Shown in pieces: positions 15,453 to 24,987 of a stretch of DNA of 64,000 nucleotides (positions are counted from its first letter, which is position 1; every line of letters starts with the position of its first letter). Source of the DNA: Ghiorsea bivora (GTDB taxonomy: Bacteria; Pseudomonadota; Zetaproteobacteria; Mariprofundales; Mariprofundaceae); NCBI RefSeq assembly GCF_000744415.1, contig NZ_JQLW01000013.1:1-64000 (forward strand), read 5' to 3'. Under the pieces are notes generated by a model. That model saw only the letters and a program-made list of their open reading frames with translations. It did not search any database and was not told the DNA's origin. The position numbers were made by a program, and so were the translations under genes.

Positions 15453-17387
15453 ATGGGATGTAAAATGAATGTACAGGAAATTGTTGGTTTCCAAAAAGAA
15501 CTATTGAATAAATTACTGGATTATAAGGAACAGAATCAAGATTTTACTTTTCTTTTGCGAAAGAATGCAACAGCAAGGGTGAAAGCAGGTTATTGTTTTC
15601 ATGGAAGTGAGGAATATTTAGCACTTGGTTTCTTTAATGAGCTGGATACTAAAAGTAGGGTTCCCACCATCAACTTGAGTTATAATTATAAGAGTGATGC
15701 TACTTTCTTTCAGGTTAGCTATCGTGAAAAAACTGAGATTCTAGAAAAATTTTATAGTGAGGTGGTTTCTCATTTAGAAAAAAATGTTAAACGCTTTAAA
15801 ATAAAAGAAGTTAAGAAACAGAATGATGAAAAAACAGTTTATTTCATTTTTGAAGTGAATTTTGATGAAGCGTTAAAAATATCACTGGACTCCATAATAC
15901 CTGACATTAAGGAACTTATTGAAAAGCATGCATTGGGGAGTTCCCTTCTTGTTACAGAGGAAGATTTAACTAGGGACATGAAAAAGTTAGAAGATTGTTG
16001 GAGTAATCAATTAAAAAATGAGCAAGCTTTAGCTAAGGGCACTGAAGGTACTGAAAAAGCTTTGCAAAAAGGGATTAATCAAATTTTATATGGCCCTCCA
16101 GGGACAGGAAAAACATATAATACAGTGATAAAAGCTGTCGAAATATGTGATCCTGATTTTAAAGGTGATTATGATGCTGTGAAAGACCGCTATAAAGAGC
16201 TAAAAGAAGATGGGCGTATTGAATTTGTAACTTTCCATCAATCCTATGGTTATGAAGAGTTTATCGAGGGTATCCGAGCTGAGACAGATCCAAATTCAGG
16301 TAGTATCAGTTACTCTGTTGTAGATGGTATTTTTAAACGATTATGTGATAAATCAAAAGCACAAACGAAAACTAGTCAATTAGAGCAAGCAATACAAAAG
16401 TTAAAGGTTGATTGCGAAGAAGATATTGAGCTTGCAACCTCTCGAGGCAACAAGTTTTATCTTACTTATAGAGGTGGAAGAACATTCCGAATTCACCCAT
16501 TAGATACAAAAAAAGAGATAGCAGATTATCCTGCAAGTATTGAAAACATAATCAAACTGTATAATGGTGATAATGAAATCTATAACTACAGTTATGTAAA
16601 AGGTATTTTGGAGTTTCTAAAGTCTAATTATGGGGTTCCGGAAGAGCCTGAAAAGCTTGATAATGCCCCGTACGTAATAATTATTGATGAAATTAACCGT
16701 GGGAATATGTCTAAAATCTTTGGTGAGTTGATTACTTTGATTGAAGACGATAAGCGACTTGGAAAACCAAATGAAATGACGGTTCGGTTGCCTGTTTCTG
16801 GCGACGAGTTTGGTGTACCATCCAATTTACACATTATTGGAACAATGAATACGGCTGACCGTTCTATTGCTATGATGGATACTGCGTTAAGGCGTAGGTT
16901 TGAGTTTGTAGAGATGATGCCTGATGCAGAGGTGTTTGATGACTTTGGTAATAACGGTATTATTAATGTTCAATTGAAAGACGGTGCTTCATTTGATTTA
17001 AACCTAAAGGACATGTTAAATAAAATAAATCAACGCATTGAAGTGCTTTATGATAGAGAGCATACCATTGGGCATGCCTATTTCATGTCTTTGAAAGAAA
17101 GCGCTACGATAGATAAGTTAAGCTCGATTTTCAAAAATAAAGTTATCCCATTGCTGGCAGAGTACTTCTTTGAAGATTGGGAGAAGATACGCATGGTTCT
17201 TGGGGACAATCAAAAGGAAAATTCCAAGCGTCAATTTGTGATTGAAAAAGAAAGTGTGAAATATAATGACCTTTTTGGCCCTAAAGTAGATCTTGGTTCT
17301 GATGATGAGCGCAAGGTTTATGAGCGCAATCCAGAAGCTTTGAAGCATGCAGAAAGTTACTTTGGTATATATAGTGAAGTCTCTTAA
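15453..17387 (+). CDS. mcrB: McrB-like AAA+ GTPase of type IV restriction
   Basis: The motor subunit of a modified-DNA-dependent restriction enzyme. The N-terminal part (about 1-190) is a variable target-recognition region. The AAA+ core has Walker A YGPPGTGKT near 213, Walker B IIIDEINRGNMSKIFGEL near 410, the McrB signature MNTADRS near 465 and the arginine-finger region ALRRRFEF. Start codons at 15453 and 15465 are both possible, neither with a clear ribosome-binding site. The following gene starts directly after its stop. No island element precedes it, perhaps because the IS and the remnant now lie upstream. Confidence 0.88.
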   Translation: MGCKMNVQEIVGFQKELLNKLLDYKEQNQDFTFLLRKNATARVKAGYCFHGSEEYLALGFFNELDTKSRVPTINLSYNYKSDATFFQVSYREKTEILEKFYSEVVSHLEKNVKRFKIKEVKKQNDEKTVYFIFEVNFDEALKISLDSIIPDIKELIEKHALGSSLLVTEEDLTRDMKKLEDCWSNQLKNEQALAKGTEGTEKALQKGINQILYGPPGTGKTYNTVIKAVEICDPDFKGDYDAVKDRYKELKEDGRIEFVTFHQSYGYEEFIEGIRAETDPNSGSISYSVVDGIFKRLCDKSKAQTKTSQLEQAIQKLKVDCEEDIELATSRGNKFYLTYRGGRTFRIHPLDTKKEIADYPASIENIIKLYNGDNEIYNYSYVKGILEFLKSNYGVPEEPEKLDNAPYVIIIDEINRGNMSKIFGELITLIEDDKRLGKPNEMTVRLPVSGDEFGVPSNLHIIGTMNTADRSIAMMDTALRRRFEFVEMMPDAEVFDDFGNNGIINVQLKDGASFDLNLKDMLNKINQRIEVLYDREHTIGHAYFMSLKESATIDKLSSIFKNKVIPLLAEYFFEDWEKIRMVLGDNQKENSKRQFVIEKESVKYNDLFGPKVDLGSDDERKVYERNPEALKHAESYFGIYSEVS

Positions 17388-18686
17388 ATGAAGCAGGTAA
17401 CGCTTCGTGAGTATGATTATTTAAGGGTTGGTCAGCTTGGCGAAAAAGAAGTGAGGGGTAGTCGGCTGGCTGTCGCTATCCCTCAATCTGCTTTTGATTA
17501 CCTTGAAGGCCTGTTGGAGCAAGAAGAAAGCAAACAGTATTCGGATGATCATACTTTATTTTTGAAGCGGAGAGGAAAACGGTTATTTCAGGTACAAAGT
17601 TATGTGGGGGTATTGCAAACCCCATGTGGAACGCAAATTGAAATACTTCCTAAAATATCGGACGCTACTAAGGAAGGCAATATACAGTCGCGCAAAATAT
17701 TACTGCGTATGTTGCGTTATCTCAAAGATGCGAACTTCAAACAGGGTAGTGATGCTCATTTGCATAAAGCACCCATGCACTTGCTTGAGTTGTTTATGAC
17801 TTACTTCTTGCAAGAGGTGAATACGCTTGTGAAGCGTGGTGTTCGCTCGGATTATGTGGCAAAAGAGGAAAACCAAGCTTTTCTCAAGGGAAAGTTGTTA
17901 ATCAATCAGCAAATACGCGTAAATGCCGTACAACAGCAACGCTTTTTTTGTGCGTATGATGAATATGAGCCGAATCGCCCTGAAAACCGTTTGATTCACA
18001 CTGCATTATTGAAAGTGTCAAAGCTTAGTCAGAATGCAAACAATCAAAGGCTATGCCGAGAATTGATGTTTGTGTTTGCCGATGTGCCAGTGTCTAAAAA
18101 CATTCGGCAAGACTTCTCTAAATGTAAATCAAATCGAGCCATGACACATTATCAACATCCACTTGAATGGTGTCGCTTGATTCTGAATGAGGAAAGTACT
18201 GTTCCATCGGCAGGTCGCACCCAAACCATTTCAATTTTATTCCCTATGGAAAAAATCTTTGAGGATTATGTGGCTGCGATGTTAAGGAAACGTTTGGGGC
18301 AAGAGTACAGCGTGTCTACGCAAGAGCAGCGAAAGTATTTATGCATTGACCCTAAAAAGTTTCAATTGAAACCTGATATTGTGATTCGAAAAGGTGATGA
18401 ATGTTGGGTTGCGGATACGAAGTGGAAGATGATTGATGAGAATGAAGCAAAACATGGCGTTTCGCAAAGTGATATGTACCAGCTTTATACTTATGGTAAA
18501 AAGTATGGTGACAACTGCAAGGGCTTGTTCCTTCTTTACCCAAAAAATAAGTCTTTTGTAGAGTCAATAAGATTTAAGTTTGATGGTGCACTGTGGTTAG
18601 AATGCTTGCCTTTTGATTGCGAAGCCAAACTGAAGTCTGACCCTGTAAGTATCAAGTCATACCTTGAGGGCTGCGATTATATTTAA
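17388..18686 (+). CDS. mcrC: McrC-like nuclease subunit
   Basis: A 432-residue partner of McrB. It has an N-terminal beta-barrel region and a C-terminal PD-(D/E)xK nuclease: LKPDIVI and CWVADTKWK near residues 325-345, with a following Q in SDMYQLYTYG. These are the family's catalytic residues. It abuts mcrB with no gap. Its end overlaps the convergent SLOG gene by 4 bp. Confidence 0.88.
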   Translation: MKQVTLREYDYLRVGQLGEKEVRGSRLAVAIPQSAFDYLEGLLEQEESKQYSDDHTLFLKRRGKRLFQVQSYVGVLQTPCGTQIEILPKISDATKEGNIQSRKILLRMLRYLKDANFKQGSDAHLHKAPMHLLELFMTYFLQEVNTLVKRGVRSDYVAKEENQAFLKGKLLINQQIRVNAVQQQRFFCAYDEYEPNRPENRLIHTALLKVSKLSQNANNQRLCRELMFVFADVPVSKNIRQDFSKCKSNRAMTHYQHPLEWCRLILNEESTVPSAGRTQTISILFPMEKIFEDYVAAMLRKRLGQEYSVSTQEQRKYLCIDPKKFQLKPDIVIRKGDECWVADTKWKMIDENEAKHGVSQSDMYQLYTYGKKYGDNCKGLFLLYPKNKSFVESIRFKFDGALWLECLPFDCEAKLKSDPVSIKSYLEGCDYI

Positions 18687-19030
18687 GCTTTTGAATCAAA
18701 GTAGATGATGGTGACTGGTTTGTTCAGCTTGCGGGCGTAGTCAATGCTGCTTTTTGTGCCAAGGCTTGAGCCATCCCAAAATGCTAAGATGTGGTCAGCA
18801 CTTTCCACAATAGTTCTGTTTCGGATGATTCCTGCGCCGCGTCCAAATTGTTTCCAGTCTGCCTTGTGTTCGACCATGTTGATGTTGTGCTTTGTGGCAT
18901 AAGTTTTAGCCAGTGTGTCTGCGCCTTTTGCACCGCCACTGATTATGGTTGAGGGGGTTAGTCCGTCTATTTTGGCGCTCATTTCCACCATGTTTGTATA
19001 TTGTCGTGATCCAATTACGGCAAGCTTCAT
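18683..19030 (-). CDS. SLOG-family (DUF2493/YspA-like) Rossmann protein
   Basis: A 115-residue protein of the SLOG nucleotide-sensing superfamily. MKLAVIGSRQY opens the fold, ISGGAKGADTLA (near 31) is the phosphate-binding glycine motif, GAGIIRNRTIVESADH follows and ILAFWDGSSLGTKSSID is the last binding loop. SLOG proteins bind nucleotide-derived ligands and occur in defence islands as sensors. AAAGGAG precedes the start and an island promoter element with a perfect TATAAT drives it, divergent from 19116. Confidence 0.78.
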   Translation of the reverse strand: MKLAVIGSRQYTNMVEMSAKIDGLTPSTIISGGAKGADTLAKTYATKHNINMVEHKADWKQFGRGAGIIRNRTIVESADHILAFWDGSSLGTKSSIDYARKLNKPVTIIYFDSKA

Positions 19031-19050
19031 AATATTCTCCTTTGGGGGGG

Positions 19051-19097
19051 ATTATAGCAAAGGGTGCGTCACTATGCGTCGTTCATAGTTGTAAGCT
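19051..19097. promoter_or_regulatory. Island operator/promoter element 7, bidirectional
   Basis: The 19-bp dyad 19065-19083 reads in the minus direction AACGACG, 5 nt, TGACGCA, then 8 nt and TATAAT (19051-19056) for the SLOG gene. In the plus direction it reads TGCGTCA, 5 nt, CGTCGTT, then 8 nt and TAAGCT (19092-19097) for 19116. One symmetric site can thus place a -10 at the same distance on both sides. Confidence 0.7.
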
Positions 19098-19115
19098 TCG
19101 ACCAAGGGGAAAAGA

Positions 19116-20114
19116 ATGAAAAGTATTCACGACATTGTAAACAAACTTCAAGACGAAAGTGATTTGGTTTCAATTTTTTCTCAGACGAACATATATACCT
19201 TTGATATTGATAGAAGTGAATTTTCTAAGCTTGAAACCTTGGATGCCTTGCATGACTTGAAAGCAAGTGAGTATCTAGTTGTCACGAAAGAAGCCTTCGC
19301 ACTGAAAAACTGCAGTTTACCCCATGCCGCTGATGTTACTGCCTTCTTACCGCTTGATTCGAAACTTATAGCCAAAGATTTTTTTAATCGCATGGCGTTT
19401 ACGGCTGACTTAACAGAAAACACCTTGGTTATCTCATACATGGGCAGTAAGGTTTATGAAGAGCCGCTATTTCTTTCATTGTATGTTGAAGATGAAGCAC
19501 AAGACAGTGATGGGGAGGTATTCAGGAATCGATTTGATTATCTGCAAGGGGTGTTGAAGGAAGTTTACGGTAGTAAAGCCAAGTTACAGTCTAGTGTATC
19601 ATATCCATCCATGCGGGTGACAAAGGATCCATTGGAGTTATTTGCTGAACACATTGACGGGCATTGGGGTGAAATATCTCAAGAAAATTTGCCGAAGTTC
19701 TTCAGATTAATGCTGAAGTTCGCACTGACTTCAGAGGAGCGCAATCAATTTTATCATTGGGTTTCTGATTTGCCATCAAAAGCAGATGCTTTAATCGAAA
19801 CGCTTAGCGCAGCTTATATTGGGCAGTGCGGTGTATCACTAGGTTTTAGGTCTGCCATTTGGGATAGTATGTTGGCTATTTCTTTATATTTTGAACCTGA
19901 ACTTTCTTATGAGGAAGCGGCGCCTGCACTTGCAAAGACTTTGAATGCGAAGGCTGGTGAGCAAGAAATGTATGATATAGCGCCATTATCCATTTCAGAA
20001 TCTATGTTAAATCAAATGCAATGGTGTAAGCAGTGTGGACAAACTTATAAGCAAGCTTTGGCAATCGGCTTGCTATGCTTTGTATCGGTTCATGATGCAA
20101 TGATTAGTATATAG
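19116..20114 (+). CDS. Hypothetical protein (332 aa)
   Basis: Not recognised. It is soluble and acidic. The N-terminal half is alpha/beta and the C-terminal half (from about 175) is helical with small-residue-rich repeats. Near residue 308 there is CKQCGQTYKQA, a lone CxxC. It has a plausible GGGGAAAAG ribosome-binding site and lies behind the shared divergent promoter with the SLOG gene, so the two may act together. Confidence 0.6.
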   Translation: MKSIHDIVNKLQDESDLVSIFSQTNIYTFDIDRSEFSKLETLDALHDLKASEYLVVTKEAFALKNCSLPHAADVTAFLPLDSKLIAKDFFNRMAFTADLTENTLVISYMGSKVYEEPLFLSLYVEDEAQDSDGEVFRNRFDYLQGVLKEVYGSKAKLQSSVSYPSMRVTKDPLELFAEHIDGHWGEISQENLPKFFRLMLKFALTSEERNQFYHWVSDLPSKADALIETLSAAYIGQCGVSLGFRSAIWDSMLAISLYFEPELSYEEAAPALAKTLNAKAGEQEMYDIAPLSISESMLNQMQWCKQCGQTYKQALAIGLLCFVSVHDAMISI

Positions 20115-20124
20115 TTATATTGAT

Positions 20125-20157
20125 AGCGACTTCATATGTCGCTAGACCTGATATGTT
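20125..20157 (+). promoter_or_regulatory. Island operator/promoter element 8
   Basis: AGCGACT (20125-20131), 5 nt, TGTCGCT (20137-20143), 8 nt, TATGTT as -10 (20152-20157). It stands before the duplicated addB 5' piece, the GmrSD gene and the AddAB-like genes, and probably once drove addB directly. Confidence 0.7.
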
Positions 20158-20199
20158 GGTTTTGATACAAAGAAAGAAGTTATAAGTACGAGGGGCAAA

Positions 20200-20403
20200 A
20201 TGATGTGCATAATTTTTGATATGGCTTACAATCAAGCCACTGCACCAAATGGTGCTCAAGCTGGAGAACTATCATTGGGTTCCCTATGGAAGAGAAATAT
20301 GACTAAGGTGAGCGCTATAGTGATAACTGGTTTGGGAATATGGTGGTTGACCATGAAAAACAAAGCATACACATACGGGGGTACGAATGAATTTTACAGA
20401 TAG
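20200..20403 (+). pseudogene. Duplicated 5' end of the AddB-like gene
   Basis: The stretch 20214-20290 is a close copy of 22263-22339, the start of the AddB-like gene (shared FDMAY-QATAPNG-QAG). After about 30 codons the frame runs into unrelated sequence with one hydrophobic segment and ends inside the next gene's first codons. GAGGGGC before the ATG makes translation of the 67-residue product possible. It is best read as a scar of insertion of the GmrSD gene into the former promoter-addB junction. Confidence 0.6.
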
Positions 20404-22156
20404 GATACGTCCAACAGACAAAGGTATTACAACATATTTAGATGAACTGGAAAACCTTGATTATCAGATTCCAACATTTCAGAGGGATGTTGTATGGGAA
20501 AAAGAAAATGTAAAGAAATTATGGGATAGCATTTACAAATTTTACCCTCTTGGCAGTATTTTGGTTTGGAAAACTGATATAAAATTACAAAATCATAGAA
20601 AAATTGGTGGTCATAAAATATCAGAAGGCACATTTAACCGTAGCGAATATCAATATATTCTTGATGGTCAACAAAGAACAACATCATTACTAACATCACT
20701 GTACGGTGGTAGTATAGAAGGTCAGGATGGTTTTGATCCATCGTTATATATTGATTTAACAATCGAAAATGAAACTGATACCGATGATGATAGCTACAAA
20801 AAACGCTTTCTATATTGGGATGAAATCAATGATAAGGCTGGAAACTTTAAAAGAAATACAGGGCGGCAGAATAAATTCAATGCGGGTCTTATCGTTAAAT
20901 TGTTGGATATAAAAAATGATTTTGGTTCTGTAGAACGCTCTTTGGTTGAAAGTAAATACGATGATTACAAAGATTATGACCATCCAATCAGAGAACAATT
21001 AAGAAGACTCAAGCAAGTTCTTGATAATTATCGTTTGTCATTTATTGAATTGAAAGGCATTCAGGTTTCAGAGGTTTGTCAGATATTTGAACGAATAAAC
21101 CAAGCTGGAAAACCTCTAGATATATTTGATATTGTTGTTGCAAAAACATTCAGGCCTGAATCTAGTGAAGAACAAGGGTTTTACCTGAGAGAATATATTG
21201 ATAATTTCAGAAAGTTGAATAACAGCAATTTTTTGCAAATTAGTGATTTTGATTACCTTCAAATCATTGCTATATTAATTCGAGAGAATATCGAAAAGTC
21301 GGGAATATGGAATATTACTCCACGCTATCTAAATGATATAAAGACAGAGCAGATTGAAGAAATATGGGAGCCCACAAAAAAAGCCATCAACAAGACCTTT
21401 GATTTTTTTGAAAATACATTAAATATAAAAGGTCCTCAACTTATTCCTTACAGGTATTTCTACCTAACCATCGCAGCGTATTTTTTCAAAAATGATAACC
21501 CAGATTACAGTTATCTAAAAAAATACTTTTGGTTTTATAGCTTTCATCATGATGATTTGCTCAGTAATACTGGAGATGTTAATTCACACATAGAATTTCT
21601 TGATAGTCAAAAAAACACAGGGGAATATGCATTCCCCAGATTCTTAATTGATAAAGAAACTTTAAGGAATTCTTCGTATAGCTCTAAAGGTCGATTATCA
21701 AGAGCAATACTATCTCTTTACGCAAGCAAGCAACCGAAAGATTGGAAGTACATAGACAGAAACGTCATTGTGGATAATTTTTTCTTTTCAACCGACAAAC
21801 CAAACCTGCACCATATTTTTCCAACAAACTATATATCTCAAAATCCAGGAGAAAACGAACTAAATAACAATAGTCTAATGAATATTGCCTATCTTACGCA
21901 GATAACCAACCTTGAAATCAGTGATAAGAATCCACTGAATTACATTCAAGATTATGATTCTAATCCAGAATTTGAATCAGTCATGAACAATCACCTTCTG
22001 CCAATGGAGTTGTTACAATGGTCAAGGTTGGAAAGTATGCCTGCTGATGCACTAGACCAGTTTATAGAAAAGCGTGTTGATTTAGTTATTGAAGAATTAA
22101 AGAAAAATATGGCTGGAATAAATGTTGAAGTAATTGATACTAAACAAAAAAGCTAA
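20387..22156 (+). CDS. GmrSD-type nuclease (DUF262 + DUF1524)
   Basis: A 589-residue fused GmrSD-like type IV restriction protein. The DUF262 part carries IPTFQRDVVW near 28 and ILDGQQRTTSL near 90, a ParB-like nucleotide-hydrolysing motif. The C-terminal DUF1524 part has the HNH-type nuclease HHIFP (near 475) followed by NNNSLMNIAYL and NPLNYI. Such enzymes cut glucosylated or otherwise modified phage DNA. The start overlaps the addB remnant by 17 bp. The insertion between duplicated addB ends shows that it arrived as a separate unit. Confidence 0.85.
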   Translation: MNFTDRIRPTDKGITTYLDELENLDYQIPTFQRDVVWEKENVKKLWDSIYKFYPLGSILVWKTDIKLQNHRKIGGHKISEGTFNRSEYQYILDGQQRTTSLLTSLYGGSIEGQDGFDPSLYIDLTIENETDTDDDSYKKRFLYWDEINDKAGNFKRNTGRQNKFNAGLIVKLLDIKNDFGSVERSLVESKYDDYKDYDHPIREQLRRLKQVLDNYRLSFIELKGIQVSEVCQIFERINQAGKPLDIFDIVVAKTFRPESSEEQGFYLREYIDNFRKLNNSNFLQISDFDYLQIIAILIRENIEKSGIWNITPRYLNDIKTEQIEEIWEPTKKAINKTFDFFENTLNIKGPQLIPYRYFYLTIAAYFFKNDNPDYSYLKKYFWFYSFHHDDLLSNTGDVNSHIEFLDSQKNTGEYAFPRFLIDKETLRNSSYSSKGRLSRAILSLYASKQPKDWKYIDRNVIVDNFFFSTDKPNLHHIFPTNYISQNPGENELNNNSLMNIAYLTQITNLEISDKNPLNYIQDYDSNPEFESVMNNHLLPMELLQWSRLESMPADALDQFIEKRVDLVIEELKKNMAGINVEVIDTKQKS

Positions 22157-22251
22157 CCAGTATCGAGAGAGTGTGCTGTAGAATACCATTTATTTAAATC
22201 GTTAGGGTTTATTGAATCTGAATGAAGGGAATAGTTTTTGAGGAAGGGAAT

Positions 22252-24987
22252 ATGCAAATAGTTTTTGATATGGCTTACGATCAAGCCACAGCACCAAATG
22301 GTGTTCAAGCTGGGCAATCATCATTAGGCAAGCTTATGGTTGGTTCCCAAGGGCTGCTAGGCGTACTAGAGACGCACTTGGGGTTAACTTCTAGGGAAAC
22401 CCACCATGCTATGCGCATCCAAGGCTATATGGAGAGTATGCAGGCGGTGGTGGATAAACCTGAAGCATCTTTTTTTAAGCGGTCTTTAGAAGCTGATGCT
22501 TGGTCTTCGGCGAAACAGTTTATTGATTATAGGGATGAATTGGTTTTGGCAGGTTGGGATGGTTGTGACCTTGCAACGCAATCAGCAAAACTGCATGCCT
22601 TAGCCTTGGTTGAAAGTGTTTTTCCTGAAACCCTTAAAAAAGGATTGGGTGATAAACTACAGTCAGTTTTGATGGCATTAGACCATAACCCATCCTTACA
22701 CATTCAAACCATTGAATTAACTGAACCACTGGATGCACTACCTTTTTTGATTGGGCAAGTTCTTCGCAAGCTCCAAGCGTTGGGTGTTTGTATTGATGTT
22801 AAAAATGAGAAGGTGAACCTAGCCAATGGTAATCTAGGTATGATTCAAAATGTCATGTTTGATGCTGACCACGAAACAGCACCTGCCAAGCAGGGCGATG
22901 ATTCAATCGTTTTGTTATGCCCAGAAGATGAATGGACGGCTGCAAATACTTTGGCATCATGGCTTAAAGCTGATGAAGCCAAGAACACAGATGTATTGCT
23001 TGTGCAAAACGGTGGTAGTGATGTGTTAGACCATGCTTTGAATGAAGTGGCTTTGCCGATGTTGGGCAACAGTACCCGTTCGGCATTTAGGGCAGCTTTG
23101 CAAATCATGCCGTTGGCTTTATCCAATGCGTGGAGCCCTCTAAATATCCAAGCTCTGCTTTCATTTTTATCACTCAAAGTATCTCCCGTACCGAGTTTTG
23201 CAGCTAAGCGCTTGCTTGGCGCGATTCAAAATGAACCTGGTGTTGGTGGTGAGCGGTGGCAAAAAGCAGAGAACAAAATTATCGAAATCAAAAAAGATAG
23301 GCTGCTTGCCGATGGTATTGAAGAAGCTGATGCAGTGATTCAAGCCCAAACATTTATGGATGAGCTGAATCATTATTTAACAGGTTTTCGTTTTGACCCG
23401 CAATCAGGTATTCCTGCGAAAGCTGTGGTTGAGATGTGTGATTGGATTAAGCAGGGCTTAAAAACGCCTGAACTCAAACAAAGCATGGCGCAAGCTTTGG
23501 CACAAGTGGATAGAATGATAGAGCTCGCTTCTTGCTATAATCAACCTATCCCACGGGCCCAAATTGAGAGAATGTTGGATTCAGTGATTGCTGAAGGTGG
23601 TCAAAACCCTGATAGCCAAGCGCAAGCCACGCCGTGGCACAGTGTGTCAGATACGGGAAGTATTGCAGGCAAGGTTGGCACTGTCGTGTGGTGGAATTTT
23701 ACTGATTCTGGGCAGTCTTCATTAGCATTTTGGAGTGAAGAAGAGCGGGAGTCCCTACAAAAAACAGGGGTGCATTTAGAAACGCCAGCAACCATTAGAG
23801 CAAGAGAAGCCAACCAATGGCGCAGAGCTTTGCAGTATGCAGGTGAGCGATTATTGCTTATTTCACCTTTAAAAATGAATGGTGAAGCCACGCAGCTTCA
23901 TCCGTTGTGGGATGAGATTCGACATTGTGCCGTTTCACCAACCGATTCAGAGGCTGAAAAGGAAGACAAATATCAGCGTTTATTATGGCAGGGGAAAAGT
24001 TTAAATGCTGAGCCGACCCTATCCTTGGCTGGTCGTTCTATTGTTCTACAAGCTGAGAATAAAGCAGCGCTTCAAGCCCCTGAAGAAGTGATTCAAGTGG
24101 GCAAAGGCATCATTTCTAAACCCAAAGGTTTATCGTTTTCTCAAATGAGCACGTTGCTGGGCTGTCCGACCAAATGGGCATTTCAATACCATGCAGGGCT
24201 AAGATCAATGGATTCATTGAGCCTGCCAACGGGTAACACCATGATTGGTTCGTTATGCCATAAAATTGTGGAGGATATTTATACCGACACAAGCAAGTGG
24301 GATGTGGGAAGTGTGCGAAACTATGTATCCAAGTTGTTTGATCTGCGAGTGCCACAAATGGCGGCAGAACTTTTAGAGCCTGGGCGCGAATTAGAATTGG
24401 AGCGTTATCGAATCAGTGTGTGTGATGCAGTGGAAGCACTCTTACAAACGATAGATAAAGCAGGCTTAAAAGTAACGCAAACCGAGGGTATGGTGAGCGG
24501 TAAAGATTTGGATGGTATCCCGTTCAAAGGTTATATTGATTTATTGCTTGAAGATGATGATGGGCAAACGTTTGTGATTGATTTGAAATGGACAGGTTCC
24601 ACAAAATACAAAACTGAAGAAATCAAAGAGGGTAATGCCTTGCAGCTCGCATCGTATGCTTGGATGCTAAAAAGTGCTGATGATGTGTGGGCACCAGGCG
24701 CATATTTTATGTTAGCCCAAGGTGAACTGCTTACCGATGATTATAGGTTTAACACCGATAGGATTATTGAGAGTCCTTTGTCTGCCAAAGAAGTTTGGCA
24801 ACTCGGCTCAAAAACTTGGCGCAGTATGTTCCAAGAAATGCAAAATGGTGAGATTGAAGTCTCAGGTTTAATGGATGAAGGCGAACTTAAAGAAGCACGA
24901 AATGATGCAGGTATTATGCATGTGAAACCACCATGCCACTTCTGTGACTTTGGCAAACTTTGTGGGCAAACGAGGGCAGAAGCATGA
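22252..24987 (+). CDS. AddB-like nuclease subunit of a helicase-nuclease pair
   Basis: About 911 residues. The N-terminal part looks like an inactivated helicase fold without Walker A, as in AddB. A RecB-type PD-(D/E)xK nuclease lies near residues 755-800 (GYIDLLL, VIDLKW, LQLASYAWML). Cysteines in LGCPTKW (near 637) and CHFCDFGKLC (near 894) form the four-cysteine iron-sulfur staple of AddB and Cas4. ATG 22252 is chosen because GAGGAAGGG precedes it and the duplicate copy begins there. It overlaps the AddA-like gene by 4 bp. Together they would process DNA ends. Confidence 0.8.
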   Translation: MQIVFDMAYDQATAPNGVQAGQSSLGKLMVGSQGLLGVLETHLGLTSRETHHAMRIQGYMESMQAVVDKPEASFFKRSLEADAWSSAKQFIDYRDELVLAGWDGCDLATQSAKLHALALVESVFPETLKKGLGDKLQSVLMALDHNPSLHIQTIELTEPLDALPFLIGQVLRKLQALGVCIDVKNEKVNLANGNLGMIQNVMFDADHETAPAKQGDDSIVLLCPEDEWTAANTLASWLKADEAKNTDVLLVQNGGSDVLDHALNEVALPMLGNSTRSAFRAALQIMPLALSNAWSPLNIQALLSFLSLKVSPVPSFAAKRLLGAIQNEPGVGGERWQKAENKIIEIKKDRLLADGIEEADAVIQAQTFMDELNHYLTGFRFDPQSGIPAKAVVEMCDWIKQGLKTPELKQSMAQALAQVDRMIELASCYNQPIPRAQIERMLDSVIAEGGQNPDSQAQATPWHSVSDTGSIAGKVGTVVWWNFTDSGQSSLAFWSEEERESLQKTGVHLETPATIRAREANQWRRALQYAGERLLLISPLKMNGEATQLHPLWDEIRHCAVSPTDSEAEKEDKYQRLLWQGKSLNAEPTLSLAGRSIVLQAENKAALQAPEEVIQVGKGIISKPKGLSFSQMSTLLGCPTKWAFQYHAGLRSMDSLSLPTGNTMIGSLCHKIVEDIYTDTSKWDVGSVRNYVSKLFDLRVPQMAAELLEPGRELELERYRISVCDAVEALLQTIDKAGLKVTQTEGMVSGKDLDGIPFKGYIDLLLEDDDGQTFVIDLKWTGSTKYKTEEIKEGNALQLASYAWMLKSADDVWAPGAYFMLAQGELLTDDYRFNTDRIIESPLSAKEVWQLGSKTWRSMFQEMQNGEIEVSGLMDEGELKEARNDAGIMHVKPPCHFCDFGKLCGQTRAEA

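Noticed and set aside
8973-19030. Sir2 plus SLOG as a Thoeris-like system
   Set aside because: No TIR protein is present, the two genes are 9 kb apart and the SLOG protein is a short stand-alone type.
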